A stretch of 64,000 nt of DNA, from assembly GCF_033542235.1 (NCBI RefSeq), contig NZ_JAWRCU010000011.1, forward strand, positions 62,001-126,000. The letters run 5' to 3'. This document shows positions 18,988 through 27,051 of the stretch, one piece after another. The position numbers and the translations under genes are program-made. How positions within the stretch are numbered: the first letter of the stretch is position 1; every line of letters begins with the position of its first letter. This DNA comes from JAWRCU01 sp033542235. GTDB lineage: Bacteria; Pseudomonadota; Alphaproteobacteria; Rhizobiales; Rhizobiaceae. The notes under the pieces are model-generated. The model was given only the letters and a program-made list of their open reading frames with translations, had not been told where the DNA came from and did no database searches.

Positions 18988-19605
18988 ATGTTCCGCTCGA
19001 AAGCTTCCCGAAGGCCGCAGGTGCTGGCGTTCGGGTTGATGATGATGGTGGTGTCGGGGGCTCCTGCCGCCGAAAGGTCGTCGGCAATGCTGACCGGCGG
19101 GCTCACCTCGCAACCCATTGGCCACTACGAATTCTGCAAGGCAAATCCGGCGGAATGCTCGATCAAGCTGCGCGACCCCGGCCCGCTGCACCTCACGGAG
19201 GCCGCCTGGAAGGAGATCGACAGCGTCAACACGCTTGTCAACACGAGCGTGAAGGCGATGAGCGATCTCGATCACTACGGCAAGGACGAAGTGTGGGCCT
19301 ATCCTGATGACGGCTATGGTGATTGCGAAGACTATGCGCTGGAGAAGCGCCGCAAGCTCTCCCAAGAGGGCATCTCGCTCTCGGACCTCCTGATCACTGT
19401 CGTGCGCAAGCCGGACGGAGAAGGCCACGCGGTGCTGACCGTCCGGACCGACCAGGGCGACTACATCCTCGACAACCTCAGCGAAACGGTGAAGCCTTGG
19501 GAGGCAACCGGCTACCGCTATCTCAAGCGTCAGTCGACCAACCATACCGGTCGCTGGGTGTCGATCCGCGAAGACTCCGCTCCGCTGGTCGGCTCGGTTC
19601 AGTGA
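18988..19605 (+). CDS. Periplasmic transglutaminase-like cysteine peptidase (BTLCP family)
   Basis: About 205 residues with an N-terminal signal sequence (RSKASRRPQ followed by the hydrophobic VLAFGLMMMVVSGAPAAA-like stretch), so probably periplasmic. The catalytic Cys is in DGYGDCEDYALEKRRKL and the His in DGEGHAVLTVRTDQGDYILD, with Asp in ILDN, the arrangement of bacterial transglutaminase-like cysteine proteinases (family C93). In other bacteria the related LapG cleaves the adhesin LapA, but no lapD or adhesin is near, so that role is not claimed. The ATG at 18988 follows GAGGGTCGGGGG; a GTG at 18970 lacks a ribosome site. Confidence 0.85.
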   Translation: MFRSKASRRPQVLAFGLMMMVVSGAPAAERSSAMLTGGLTSQPIGHYEFCKANPAECSIKLRDPGPLHLTEAAWKEIDSVNTLVNTSVKAMSDLDHYGKDEVWAYPDDGYGDCEDYALEKRRKLSQEGISLSDLLITVVRKPDGEGHAVLTVRTDQGDYILDNLSETVKPWEATGYRYLKRQSTNHTGRWVSIREDSAPLVGSVQ

Positions 19606-19630
19606 GGTCGCTGACGAACCTGCTCCCGCC

Positions 19631-21163
19631 TCACGCTGCCTGCGCGAGCCTTTCTCCGGTCATACGATAGGAAATCGCTTCGGCGAGGTGAATGCGGCCA
19701 ACCTTCTCGCTGCCGTCGAGATCGGCGAGCGTGCGCGCCACCTTTAGGACGCGGTGATAGGCCCGGGCGGAGAAGCCGAGCTTTTCGCTCGCATCGCGCA
19801 ACAGCGTCACCCCCGCAGCGTCAGGCGCCGCCATCTCCTCGACGACCGAGGTCGGCGCCTGCGCATTGGTTGTGATGCCGCCAAGTCCGAGCGCCGCGAA
19901 GCGATCGCGCTGGATCGTGCGGGCTTGCGCGACACGCGTCGCGACCGTTGCGCTCTTCTCAGCACTTGCCGGCTTGATCAGGTCGCTGGCCGAGACTGCC
20001 GGCACCTCGATGCGCAGGTCGATGCGGTCGAGCATCGGGCCGGAAATGCGCGCCTGGTAGTCGGCCTGGCAGCGCGGTCCGCGCAGGCAGCGATAGCCCG
20101 GCTCGCCGGCCATGCCGCATCGGCACGGGTTCATAGCAGCAATCAGCTGGATGCGCGCCGGATAGGAGACGCGGCTGTTGGCGCGCGCGATCACGCACTC
20201 GCCGGTTTCGAGCGGCTGCCTGAGCGAATCGAGCACCTGCGGCGGGAACTCCGGCAGCTCGTCCAGGAATAGCACACCGTGATGCGCAAGCGAGGCCTCT
20301 CCCGGTCGGACGCGCAGGCCGCCGCCGATCAACGCCGCCATCGAGGCCGAATGGTGCGGGGCGCGGAACGGACGCCGGTTGGTGAGCTTGCCTTCGGCGA
20401 GCTCGCCGGCCACCGACGCGATCATCGAGACTTCGAGCAGCTCGCGTGGCGAGAGTGGCGGCAGGATCGAGGGCAGCCGCTGCGCCAGCATCGATTTCCC
20501 CGATCCCGGAGGGCCTACCATCATCAGATTGTGCCCGCCGGCGGCAGCGACCTCCAGCGCGCGCTTGGCGCTCTCCTGTCCCTTGATGTCTGCAAGGTCC
20601 GGCAGGTCACCTGCGGGCTGATGGATCTTTGCCTCGGGCCGCGCGATCAGCTGCGTGCCGCGGAAATGGTTGGCGATGGCGATCAGGCTGCGCGGCGCAA
20701 TGATGTCGATGTCCGACCCTGCCCAGGCTGCCTCGGGCCCGGATGCGGCCGGGCAGATCAGACCCTTCCCGGCCGCGTTCGCGCCCATTGCTGCCGGCAA
20801 AGCGCCGGCGACCGGCGCGATCGTGCCGTCGAGCGACAGCTCGCCCAATACCACATAACCGGCCAGCGCATCGCCGGGAATCGCGCCCAGCGCAGACATC
20901 AGGCCGAGCGCGATCGGCAGATCGTAGTGGCTGCCTTCCTTCGGCAGATCGGCAGGCGCGAGATTGACCGTCACCTTCTTCGCCGGCATGGACAGGCCGG
21001 AAGCGTGGAGGGCGGCCTGCACCCGCTCGCGGCTCTCGGCGACGGCCTTGTCGGGCAGGCCGACGATGTGGATGTTCTTCTTCCCGGGCGCCACCATCAC
21101 CTGCACATCGACAGGTACCGCCTCGATGCCCTGAAACGCGATCGTCTGAACGCGCGAGACCAT
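19631..21163 (-). CDS. comM: YifB/ComM family Mg-chelatase-like AAA ATPase
   Basis: A 510-residue AAA+ protein. The N-terminal Lon-like domain (about 1-170) begins VSRVQTIAFQGIEAVPVDVQ. The ATPase core has Walker A GPPGSGKSMLAQRLP near residue 216 and Walker B VLFLDELPEF near 297. A C-terminal domain contains YHRVLKVARTLADLDGSE. ComM of Vibrio is a hexameric helicase that aids branch migration during natural transformation, and this family is widespread in non-competent bacteria. Two palindromic repeats lie directly upstream. It converges on the BTLCP gene, 26 bases away. Confidence 0.94.
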   Translation of the reverse strand: MVSRVQTIAFQGIEAVPVDVQVMVAPGKKNIHIVGLPDKAVAESRERVQAALHASGLSMPAKKVTVNLAPADLPKEGSHYDLPIALGLMSALGAIPGDALAGYVVLGELSLDGTIAPVAGALPAAMGANAAGKGLICPAASGPEAAWAGSDIDIIAPRSLIAIANHFRGTQLIARPEAKIHQPAGDLPDLADIKGQESAKRALEVAAAGGHNLMMVGPPGSGKSMLAQRLPSILPPLSPRELLEVSMIASVAGELAEGKLTNRRPFRAPHHSASMAALIGGGLRVRPGEASLAHHGVLFLDELPEFPPQVLDSLRQPLETGECVIARANSRVSYPARIQLIAAMNPCRCGMAGEPGYRCLRGPRCQADYQARISGPMLDRIDLRIEVPAVSASDLIKPASAEKSATVATRVAQARTIQRDRFAALGLGGITTNAQAPTSVVEEMAAPDAAGVTLLRDASEKLGFSARAYHRVLKVARTLADLDGSEKVGRIHLAEAISYRMTGERLAQAA

Positions 21164-21179
21164 GCCGCCCCCTCATGCT

Positions 21180-21299
21180 GCATGATCCCGAAAAGTCGCA
21201 GACTTTTCGGACAAGATCATGCCGTAAGATCTCGAGCATGATCCCGAACCGAAGATCAGCGCAGCAAAAGAGCTGTGGGCCTCTCGGATAAGATCATGC
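21180..21299. repeat. Two tandem rhizobial intergenic palindromes
   Basis: Unit one (21180-21222) starts GCATGATCCCGAAAAG and ends with the near inverse CTTTTCGGACAAGATCATGC. Unit two (21236-21299) begins GCATGATCCCGAACCGAAG and ends TCTCGGATAAGATCATGC, but its interior has diverged. These are typical of the short mosaic elements found in hundreds of copies between rhizobial genes. Other degenerate copies lie near 17197, 28990 and 47330. Confidence 0.75.
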
Positions 21300-21449
21300 T
21301 GCGAAAACAAATCCCGCGATTGCCGCGCGGAACAGGTTTACCTGCACGGAAGGCAAACAAGCATAGTTCCGTGAGCAAATCAAGAACAAGACGAGAACAT
21401 ACCGCTGCCCGGCAGCCAATCTGGCTCGCGTCGAAGGCGGAACGCCGGA

Positions 21450-22397
21450 TCAGCCCGAGGCCAGCTTTCTCTCCACCGCATCCCAGAATAGCGCGGCAGC
21501 ATCGTCTCCGCCGAAGCGGGCGATCTCACGGATGCCGGTCGGCGAGGTGACGTTGATCTCGGTCATGTAGTCGCCGATCACGTCGATGCCGACCAGGATG
21601 AAGCCGCGCCGCCTCAGCTCCGGGCCGATGCGCGCGCAGATCTCGCGCTCGCGCTCCGTCAGGTCCGTCTTCTCGGCGCGGCCGCCTATATGCATGTTCG
21701 AGCGCGATTCGTGCTCGGCGGGGACGCGATTGACGGCACCGACTGGTTCGCCGTCGATCAGGATGATGCGCTTGTCGCCCTTGCGCACCTCCTTGAGATA
21801 GCGCTGCACGATGTAGGGCTCGCGGAACATCTGCCCGAACATCTCGAGCAGGGAGGCAAGGTTGCGGTCGGCCTCGGCGAGGTGAAAGATGCCGGCCCCG
21901 CCATTGCCGTAGAGCGGCTTGATGATGATGTCGCCATGCTTGCGGCGGAAGGCTGCGACCTCTTCAGGATCCTTGGTGATCAGCGTCTCCGGCATCAGCT
22001 CGGCAAATTCGGTGACGAAGATCTTCTCGGGGCTGTTCCTCACCCAGACCGGATCGTTCACCACCAGCGTCTTCGGGTGAATGCGTTCGAGAATATGCGT
22101 GGTGGTGATGTAGTTCATGTCGAAGGGCGGGTCCTGGCGCAGGAGCACCACGTCCATCTCCGACAGATCGGTGCGCGCCGGCTCTCCGAGCGAGAAATGG
22201 TTACCCTTCTCTTCGCGCAGTCGCATTTCCTCGACACGTGCGAAGACCTTGCCGTTGTCGAAGGTCAGCCGGTCGGGCGTGTAGTGGAACAGCTGGTAGC
22301 CGCGCCGCTGCGCCTCGAGCGACAGCGCGAAGGTCGTGTCGCCGGCGATTGTGATCGTCGAGACGTGGTCCATCTGCACAGCGATCTTGAGCGACAT
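21450..22397 (-). CDS. gshB: Glutathione synthetase
   Basis: ATP-grasp ligase joining gamma-glutamylcysteine and glycine to form glutathione. The 315 residues match the bacterial enzyme. Diagnostic segments are MSLKIAVQMDHVSTITIAGD at the N-terminus, RQDPPFDMNYITTTHILE near 80, the ATP-grasp loop IIIKPLYGNGGAGIFHL near 145, and VGIDVIGDYMTEINVTSPTG near 275 with the Mg-binding Glu and Asn. GGGAAGACCTC precedes the ATG at 22397; the frame extends further but without support. It follows comM upstream on the same strand by about 290 bases of repeat DNA. Confidence 0.96.
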   Translation of the reverse strand: MSLKIAVQMDHVSTITIAGDTTFALSLEAQRRGYQLFHYTPDRLTFDNGKVFARVEEMRLREEKGNHFSLGEPARTDLSEMDVVLLRQDPPFDMNYITTTHILERIHPKTLVVNDPVWVRNSPEKIFVTEFAELMPETLITKDPEEVAAFRRKHGDIIIKPLYGNGGAGIFHLAEADRNLASLLEMFGQMFREPYIVQRYLKEVRKGDKRIILIDGEPVGAVNRVPAEHESRSNMHIGGRAEKTDLTEREREICARIGPELRRRGFILVGIDVIGDYMTEINVTSPTGIREIARFGGDDAAALFWDAVERKLASG

Positions 22398-22624
22398 GAG
22401 GTCTTCCCTGCAATGCGTTGGCTTTCGCGGCAAGCATGTATCGCGTCGGCAGCGGCCTGCCAATCACCAGGGTGACCCGAAGTGCCAGCCGGACATCGCC
22501 CCCCTAACCGAATCGACACGTTTTCTCGCCAGACTGGCCACTGACCAGCCAATGCCATCGGCCGACGACAGTGACCGACTACGCCGCAAAATCGCGACAG
22601 CAAGGAGCCGCCGGAGAAACCAGC

Positions 22625-23776
22625 ATGGCCGGAGCGGAGCATAGGCTAAAGTTTGCCCTGCTGGTACTCGGAGCCGTTCATCTCGTCGGTTTCTGCATCG
22701 TCAAATACGGCGAGACCGTCGGAATCGCCGGCCGGCTCTATCCCGACGGCACTCCCGTCGGCGGCGATTTCATCAATTTGTGGACCACGGCCAAACTCAT
22801 TCTCGCGGACCGGACTGCGGATATCTATCAAGTCGGCAGGTTCATGGCTTACGAGCGGACGTTCGTAGATGGAGCGGATATCGGCCTGCGCTTGTGGGCC
22901 TATCCGCCGCTGTCGCTGCTGTTCGTCTGGCCGTTCGGCTTGCTCGGCTACTATGCAGCGCTGGCGGTATGGTCCGCCATCGGCCTTATCGTGTTGACGA
23001 CCGGCGCACGACGCTTCGGTTTCGACCGCCTTGAGATCGCAATCCTTCTGACCTCCCCAGCTACCCTCTTGAACCTATACTTCGGACAGACCGGCAGCCT
23101 TGCGACCGGCCTCCTTCTGCTGGCTCTTTCGCCGCGCCCGGGACGCGACCCGGTTTCTGCTACGGCTGGCGCGCTGCTGACGATCAAGCCGCAGTTCGGT
23201 TTTCTGCTGCCGCTTCTCTGGGCCTTCCAGGGCCGATGGCGGATGATCGCGTGGACGGCCGTGATTGTCATCGGCCTGATTGCCCTGGCTGCCGCATTGT
23301 TCGGTCCGGAGCCATGGCGCGACTATCTCAACGATACACTGCCCACCCTGGGGACCCTCGAGCGGGCTGGCAGCGGCCCCTTCATGACGATGATCCCCTC
23401 GATGTTCATGTCGTTGCGCATCGTCACAGGCAACTCATCGCTGGCGTCTTCAGTCCACGCAGGCTTCGCCGCGCTGGTCCTCATCGTGCTCGTCATCCGA
23501 TTTTGGCAGGTGAAGGACGGCGTTCGACGTAGTGCGATGCTGCTGATCGCAACGGTGCTGATGACGCCCTACTTGCACAATTACGACCTGGCGCTGCTGC
23601 TTTGCGGGGCATTGCTGATGGTCCGTCGCTTCGGTTCGAGGGAAGGGCCTGCTTCCTTCTTCGCGGGCTTCTTAGTGATCGCGGCATGGGCGCTGCCGCA
23701 GATTGTTGTTCTATTGAATGCGATCGGAGCTCCGATCTCGCCGCTTCTTATCCTGCCACTGTTATTGCTGGCATAG
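22625..23776 (+). CDS. GT87-like (DUF2029) multi-pass membrane protein
   Basis: About 383 residues with roughly ten hydrophobic spans, such as LKFALLVLGAVHLVGFCIV and LPLLLLA at the very end. The first loop contains GTPVGGDFINLWTTAKLILA, with an acidic residue placed as in GT-C mannosyltransferases of family GT87, and AYPPLSLLFVWPFGLLGYYA follows. Members use polyprenyl-phosphate sugars at the inner membrane. AAGGAG lies upstream of the ATG at 22625; a GTG at 22571 would add 18 residues. It is near a GDSL esterase and a GT2-GtrA-STT3-like trio, consistent with envelope glycan work. Acceptor and sugar are unknown. Confidence 0.75.
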   Translation: MAGAEHRLKFALLVLGAVHLVGFCIVKYGETVGIAGRLYPDGTPVGGDFINLWTTAKLILADRTADIYQVGRFMAYERTFVDGADIGLRLWAYPPLSLLFVWPFGLLGYYAALAVWSAIGLIVLTTGARRFGFDRLEIAILLTSPATLLNLYFGQTGSLATGLLLLALSPRPGRDPVSATAGALLTIKPQFGFLLPLLWAFQGRWRMIAWTAVIVIGLIALAAALFGPEPWRDYLNDTLPTLGTLERAGSGPFMTMIPSMFMSLRIVTGNSSLASSVHAGFAALVLIVLVIRFWQVKDGVRRSAMLLIATVLMTPYLHNYDLALLLCGALLMVRRFGSREGPASFFAGFLVIAAWALPQIVVLLNAIGAPISPLLILPLLLLA

Positions 23777-23826
23777 GCCTTCTCGGGCGGGCGCTTGGGC
23801 CGAGCCAGAGCGCCCGCAGGCCGAGC

Positions 23827-25128
23827 TCATTGGGGCTTCGCGAGCAGCTTGAGGTCGATCGATGCGGCCATCGCCTCATAGCCTGCCTTGTTCGGATGCA
23901 GGTGGTCGCCCTTGTCGTACTCGGCCTTGCTGTAGCCCGGTTTCTGCGGATCGACGATCACCTTGTCGAAGTCGATGACGCCGTCGAACGCGCTGCTGCT
24001 GCGGATGAAGTCGTTCACCGCCAGCCGAATCTTTTCCTTCTCCGGCGTATAGTATCCGTCGAACGGGCCGCCCTTGAAGGCATCGCCGAAGGGCGTCAGC
24101 GTCGCACCGATGATGCGCATGCCGTCGTCATGCGCCCTTGCGATCAGCTGCTTGTAGCCGGCGATGATGTCTTCGGCCGTTGGCTCGGGATCGTTGGGCG
24201 CCAGGCCACAACCCGGCCAGCCGATGTCGTTGATGCCCATCATCAGGACGACCGTGTCGGCATAGGGCTGGCTCAGCACGTCGCGCTCGAAACGGGCGAG
24301 CGCATTGGTGCCCATCCTGTCCGAGAGCACCTTCGCACCGGAAATGCCCTGGTTCAGCACCGCCACCGGGGCGCCGCCGGCCTCCTTCAGCCGCTCGGCA
24401 AGATGGTCCGGCCACCTGTCGTTGCCGTCCACCGTCGAGCCGTCCCCATCTGTGATGGAATCGCCGAAGGTGACGATCGCTCGCGCATCGGCAGGGGCAT
24501 CCACCAGGATCTCCGACAGGAACACCCGTTGCGTCTGCTTGGAGTCGGGCTTCAGTTCCGGGTCCGCCACCTTGTTCCCGACCGCTACGAATGCCGTCTC
24601 GTGCCCGTCCCAATGCATCGTGTCGGTCGGCGCAGTTTCCGGGAAGTACAGGCTGACGGAAAGCTTCGAAAGCGGAGCCACCGTCAACTCGACCGGGTCG
24701 CTGACGACCGGCGCGCCAGGGGGAATGGTAATTGAGCCCGTGCCGCCGAATGTCAGGGCCCGATCGGAGCCCGGCTGAACGTTCGGGCCTTCCGCCGTAA
24801 GCCCGATATGAGCCGCGCCGATTTTTAGCGGCACCTTGCCGTATTCGTTCGAGAGGACGACGCGCACCTTGTTTCCACCGATGCTGGCACGGGCAACCTG
24901 TCGGATTGTCTGCTGATAGAGATTGCTCGGAAAGCCCAGAGGGAGGGGAAAGTCCGACGTCCAGGCGGGCTGGGCGCTGGCTGTCCAAGTGCCGATCCAG
25001 CCCGCCTTGTCCGCAGCGCTTCCATGTGCCGTGAAGGCCAAGGAACTGCCCAGGGCGATTGCTGACGCGAAGAGCAGTCTTCTGCAGGCGGCACGACATG
25101 GGAATGCATTTGCGATGACGTCATGCAT
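23827..25128 (-). CDS. Secreted GDSL/SGNH family hydrolase
   Basis: A 433-residue esterase of the SGNH fold with an N-terminal signal peptide (LLFASAIALGSSLAFTAHGS near residues 18-37). Block I is TFGDSITDGDGSTVDGN, giving the nucleophile Ser; block III is VLMMGINDIGWPG; and the catalytic Asp-His pair is in KGDHLHPNKAGYEAM near the C-terminus. The N-terminal 190 residues form a separate beta-rich domain, as in rhamnogalacturonan or xylan acetylesterase-like proteins. GGAGGAGAATTCG precedes the ATG at 25128. Substrates may be acetylated polysaccharides, which is inferred from family and neighbours only. Confidence 0.88.
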   Translation of the reverse strand: MHDVIANAFPCRAACRRLLFASAIALGSSLAFTAHGSAADKAGWIGTWTASAQPAWTSDFPLPLGFPSNLYQQTIRQVARASIGGNKVRVVLSNEYGKVPLKIGAAHIGLTAEGPNVQPGSDRALTFGGTGSITIPPGAPVVSDPVELTVAPLSKLSVSLYFPETAPTDTMHWDGHETAFVAVGNKVADPELKPDSKQTQRVFLSEILVDAPADARAIVTFGDSITDGDGSTVDGNDRWPDHLAERLKEAGGAPVAVLNQGISGAKVLSDRMGTNALARFERDVLSQPYADTVVLMMGINDIGWPGCGLAPNDPEPTAEDIIAGYKQLIARAHDDGMRIIGATLTPFGDAFKGGPFDGYYTPEKEKIRLAVNDFIRSSSAFDGVIDFDKVIVDPQKPGYSKAEYDKGDHLHPNKAGYEAMAASIDLKLLAKPQ

Positions 25129-25297
25129 CGAATTCTCCTCCCTGAAGTTTCGCAATCCTGTCTGTCTCCGCCCTCGATGAATTGAGGCGGATGCCATCAT
25201 CTTCGCCATGCCTGCCGCAGCGGCAATCGCGACATTCGTCTAATGAAGGTTTCTTAAGCTTTGCCGGCCACAATGCCATCCGGGACTCGGAGAATGA

Positions 25298-26584
25298 GTG
25301 CGTCGCACGGAAAAAGCGCTGGACAAAACCGAGATGAACGTTGTTGCCCCTTTGGGGGAGATCGCCCCGGAAACGGTCGAGCTGACGATCCTGATGCCTT
25401 GCCTCAATGAGGCCGAGACGCTGGCGGCCTGCATACGCAAGGCCAAGTATTTCCTCAGCGAGGAAGGCGTCGCCGGTGAAGTGCTTGTCGCCGACAATGG
25501 CAGCACGGACGGCTCCCAGCAGATCGCTGCCGCCTTGGGTGCCCGTGTCGTCAACGTGGCCAGGAAAGGCTATGGGGCGGCTCTGCTCGGCGGCATTGCG
25601 GCCGCTCGCGGGCGTTTCATCGTCATGGGCGACGCCGACGACTCCTACGACTTCTCGACGCTTGGCGCTTTCCTTGATCATCTGCGCGACGGCGCCGACC
25701 TGGTTATGGGCAACCGCTTTATGGGCGGCATCGAGGCCGGCGCCATGCCGCCGCTTCACAGATATCTCGGCAACCCGGTGCTCTCCTTTCTCGGCCGGCT
25801 GTTCTTCCGCATCGGGACCGGCGATTTCCATTGCGGGCTGCGCGGGTTCAATGCCGAGGCGATCCGCGCGCTCAATCTGCAGACAACCGGCATGGAGTTC
25901 GCCAGCGAAATGGTGGTGCGTAGCGCGCTAGCCGGCCTGCGCATCGAGGAGGTGCCGACCGTACTGAGACAAGACGGTCGCAGCCGGCCGCCGCATCTGA
26001 AGACGTGGCGCGACGGTTGGCGCCATCTCAAATTCCTGCTGATGTACAACCCGCGCTGGCTGTTCTTCATCCCTGGCGCTACGCTGTGCGGACTTGGCGG
26101 ATTTCTGGCCCTCGCGCTTCTGTTCGGACCGCTGCGCCTTGCCGACAACCTTTCGCTCGACCTCAATACTTTCGTTGCCGCATGCTTCATGGCGATGACC
26201 GGGGTTCAGCTCATCACATTCGGCGTGCTGTCGCGCTACTACGCTGCGATCACCGGCATCCTTCCGGACAATCCACGCTCGGACTGGCTGACCAGGGTCA
26301 TCAGCACCGACCGACTCGCAGTCGATGCCGGCATATGCTTCCTCGGCGGCGTTCTCTTCTTCGGCTATGCGATGGTCAAATGGGCGAGCCTCGGCTTCGG
26401 CCCCCTCACAGATGCTGAGATTCCGCGCGTCGTCGTGCTAGGCCTGACACTGATCGTGATCGCCTTCCAGATGTTCTTCTCGGCTTTCCTGCTCGGGATC
26501 CTGGAGATCCCCGTGAAACGTTCGAAGCTCGATGACACCCCCGTCGCCCTGCGTGGAGCCGGCCAAAGGGCGTTTGCGCAATGA
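25298..26584 (+). CDS. GT2 glycosyltransferase with C-terminal membrane segments
   Basis: A 428-residue polyprenyl-phosphate glycosyltransferase of the DPM1-like type. The GT-A domain has LTILMPCLNEAETLAACIRK and the metal-binding DxD in MGDADDSYDFSTLGAFL; GTGDFHCGLRGFNAEAIRAL is also typical. The C-terminal half holds about four hydrophobic spans around 255-405. This group transfers a sugar from a nucleotide donor to polyprenyl phosphate. GTG at 25298 has GGAG five bases before it; the ATG at 25334 is the alternative. Its stop overlaps the GtrA start as ATGA, and an STT3-like protein follows, so the three form one unit. Confidence 0.88.
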   Translation: MRRTEKALDKTEMNVVAPLGEIAPETVELTILMPCLNEAETLAACIRKAKYFLSEEGVAGEVLVADNGSTDGSQQIAAALGARVVNVARKGYGAALLGGIAAARGRFIVMGDADDSYDFSTLGAFLDHLRDGADLVMGNRFMGGIEAGAMPPLHRYLGNPVLSFLGRLFFRIGTGDFHCGLRGFNAEAIRALNLQTTGMEFASEMVVRSALAGLRIEEVPTVLRQDGRSRPPHLKTWRDGWRHLKFLLMYNPRWLFFIPGATLCGLGGFLALALLFGPLRLADNLSLDLNTFVAACFMAMTGVQLITFGVLSRYYAAITGILPDNPRSDWLTRVISTDRLAVDAGICFLGGVLFFGYAMVKWASLGFGPLTDAEIPRVVVLGLTLIVIAFQMFFSAFLLGILEIPVKRSKLDDTPVALRGAGQRAFAQ

Positions 26585-26970
26585 TCCGCGCCCTTGCGGG
26601 CGTGCGCCTGGTCCGGTTTGTAATGGTGGGCGTAGGCGCGGCCTGCTTGGTTTTCGTGCTCAGCTTCCTGCTGGTCTCGATGGGACTGTCGCCGTTCTCA
26701 GCAAGCGTGCTCGCCTATTCCGTGGCTTTTGCCATCGCTTATACGGCGCACCGCAGCTGGACCTTCGGCGACCGGCAGCATCACGGCAATTCCTTCCGCC
26801 GCTATCTCGCCCTCCAGGCGGGATGCGCCATATTCTCCGGCCTTGTCTCGCACGCAGCTGTCGAGTGGCTCGCCATGTCGCCGCTCGCCATGTCGATGGC
26901 GACGACCATCGCAGCGGGCGGGGCGAGCTACATGGTTTCGTCGAGTTGGGTTTTCCCGTATCGCGGCTGA
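26581..26970 (+). CDS. GtrA family membrane protein (putative flippase)
   Basis: A 129-residue integral membrane protein with four hydrophobic spans, the GtrA size and layout. Diagnostic text includes LVRFVMVGVGAACLVFVLSF and AYTAHRSWTFGDRQHHG near 57-73, the conserved NF/HRSWTF-like motif of the family. GtrA proteins are thought to flip polyprenyl-linked sugars across the inner membrane. The ATG overlaps the stop of the GT2 gene by four bases, indicating coupled translation. The following STT3-like gene starts 81 bases later. Confidence 0.88.
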   Translation: MIRALAGVRLVRFVMVGVGAACLVFVLSFLLVSMGLSPFSASVLAYSVAFAIAYTAHRSWTFGDRQHHGNSFRRYLALQAGCAIFSGLVSHAAVEWLAMSPLAMSMATTIAAGGASYMVSSSWVFPYRG

Positions 26971-27051
26971 CGAAACCCCACGCTTTACGGTCTGTTCAAG
27001 CTGCAGGGCTACATTGGGCGCTCGCCAACAGGACGCCCCAATAGGACGCCA

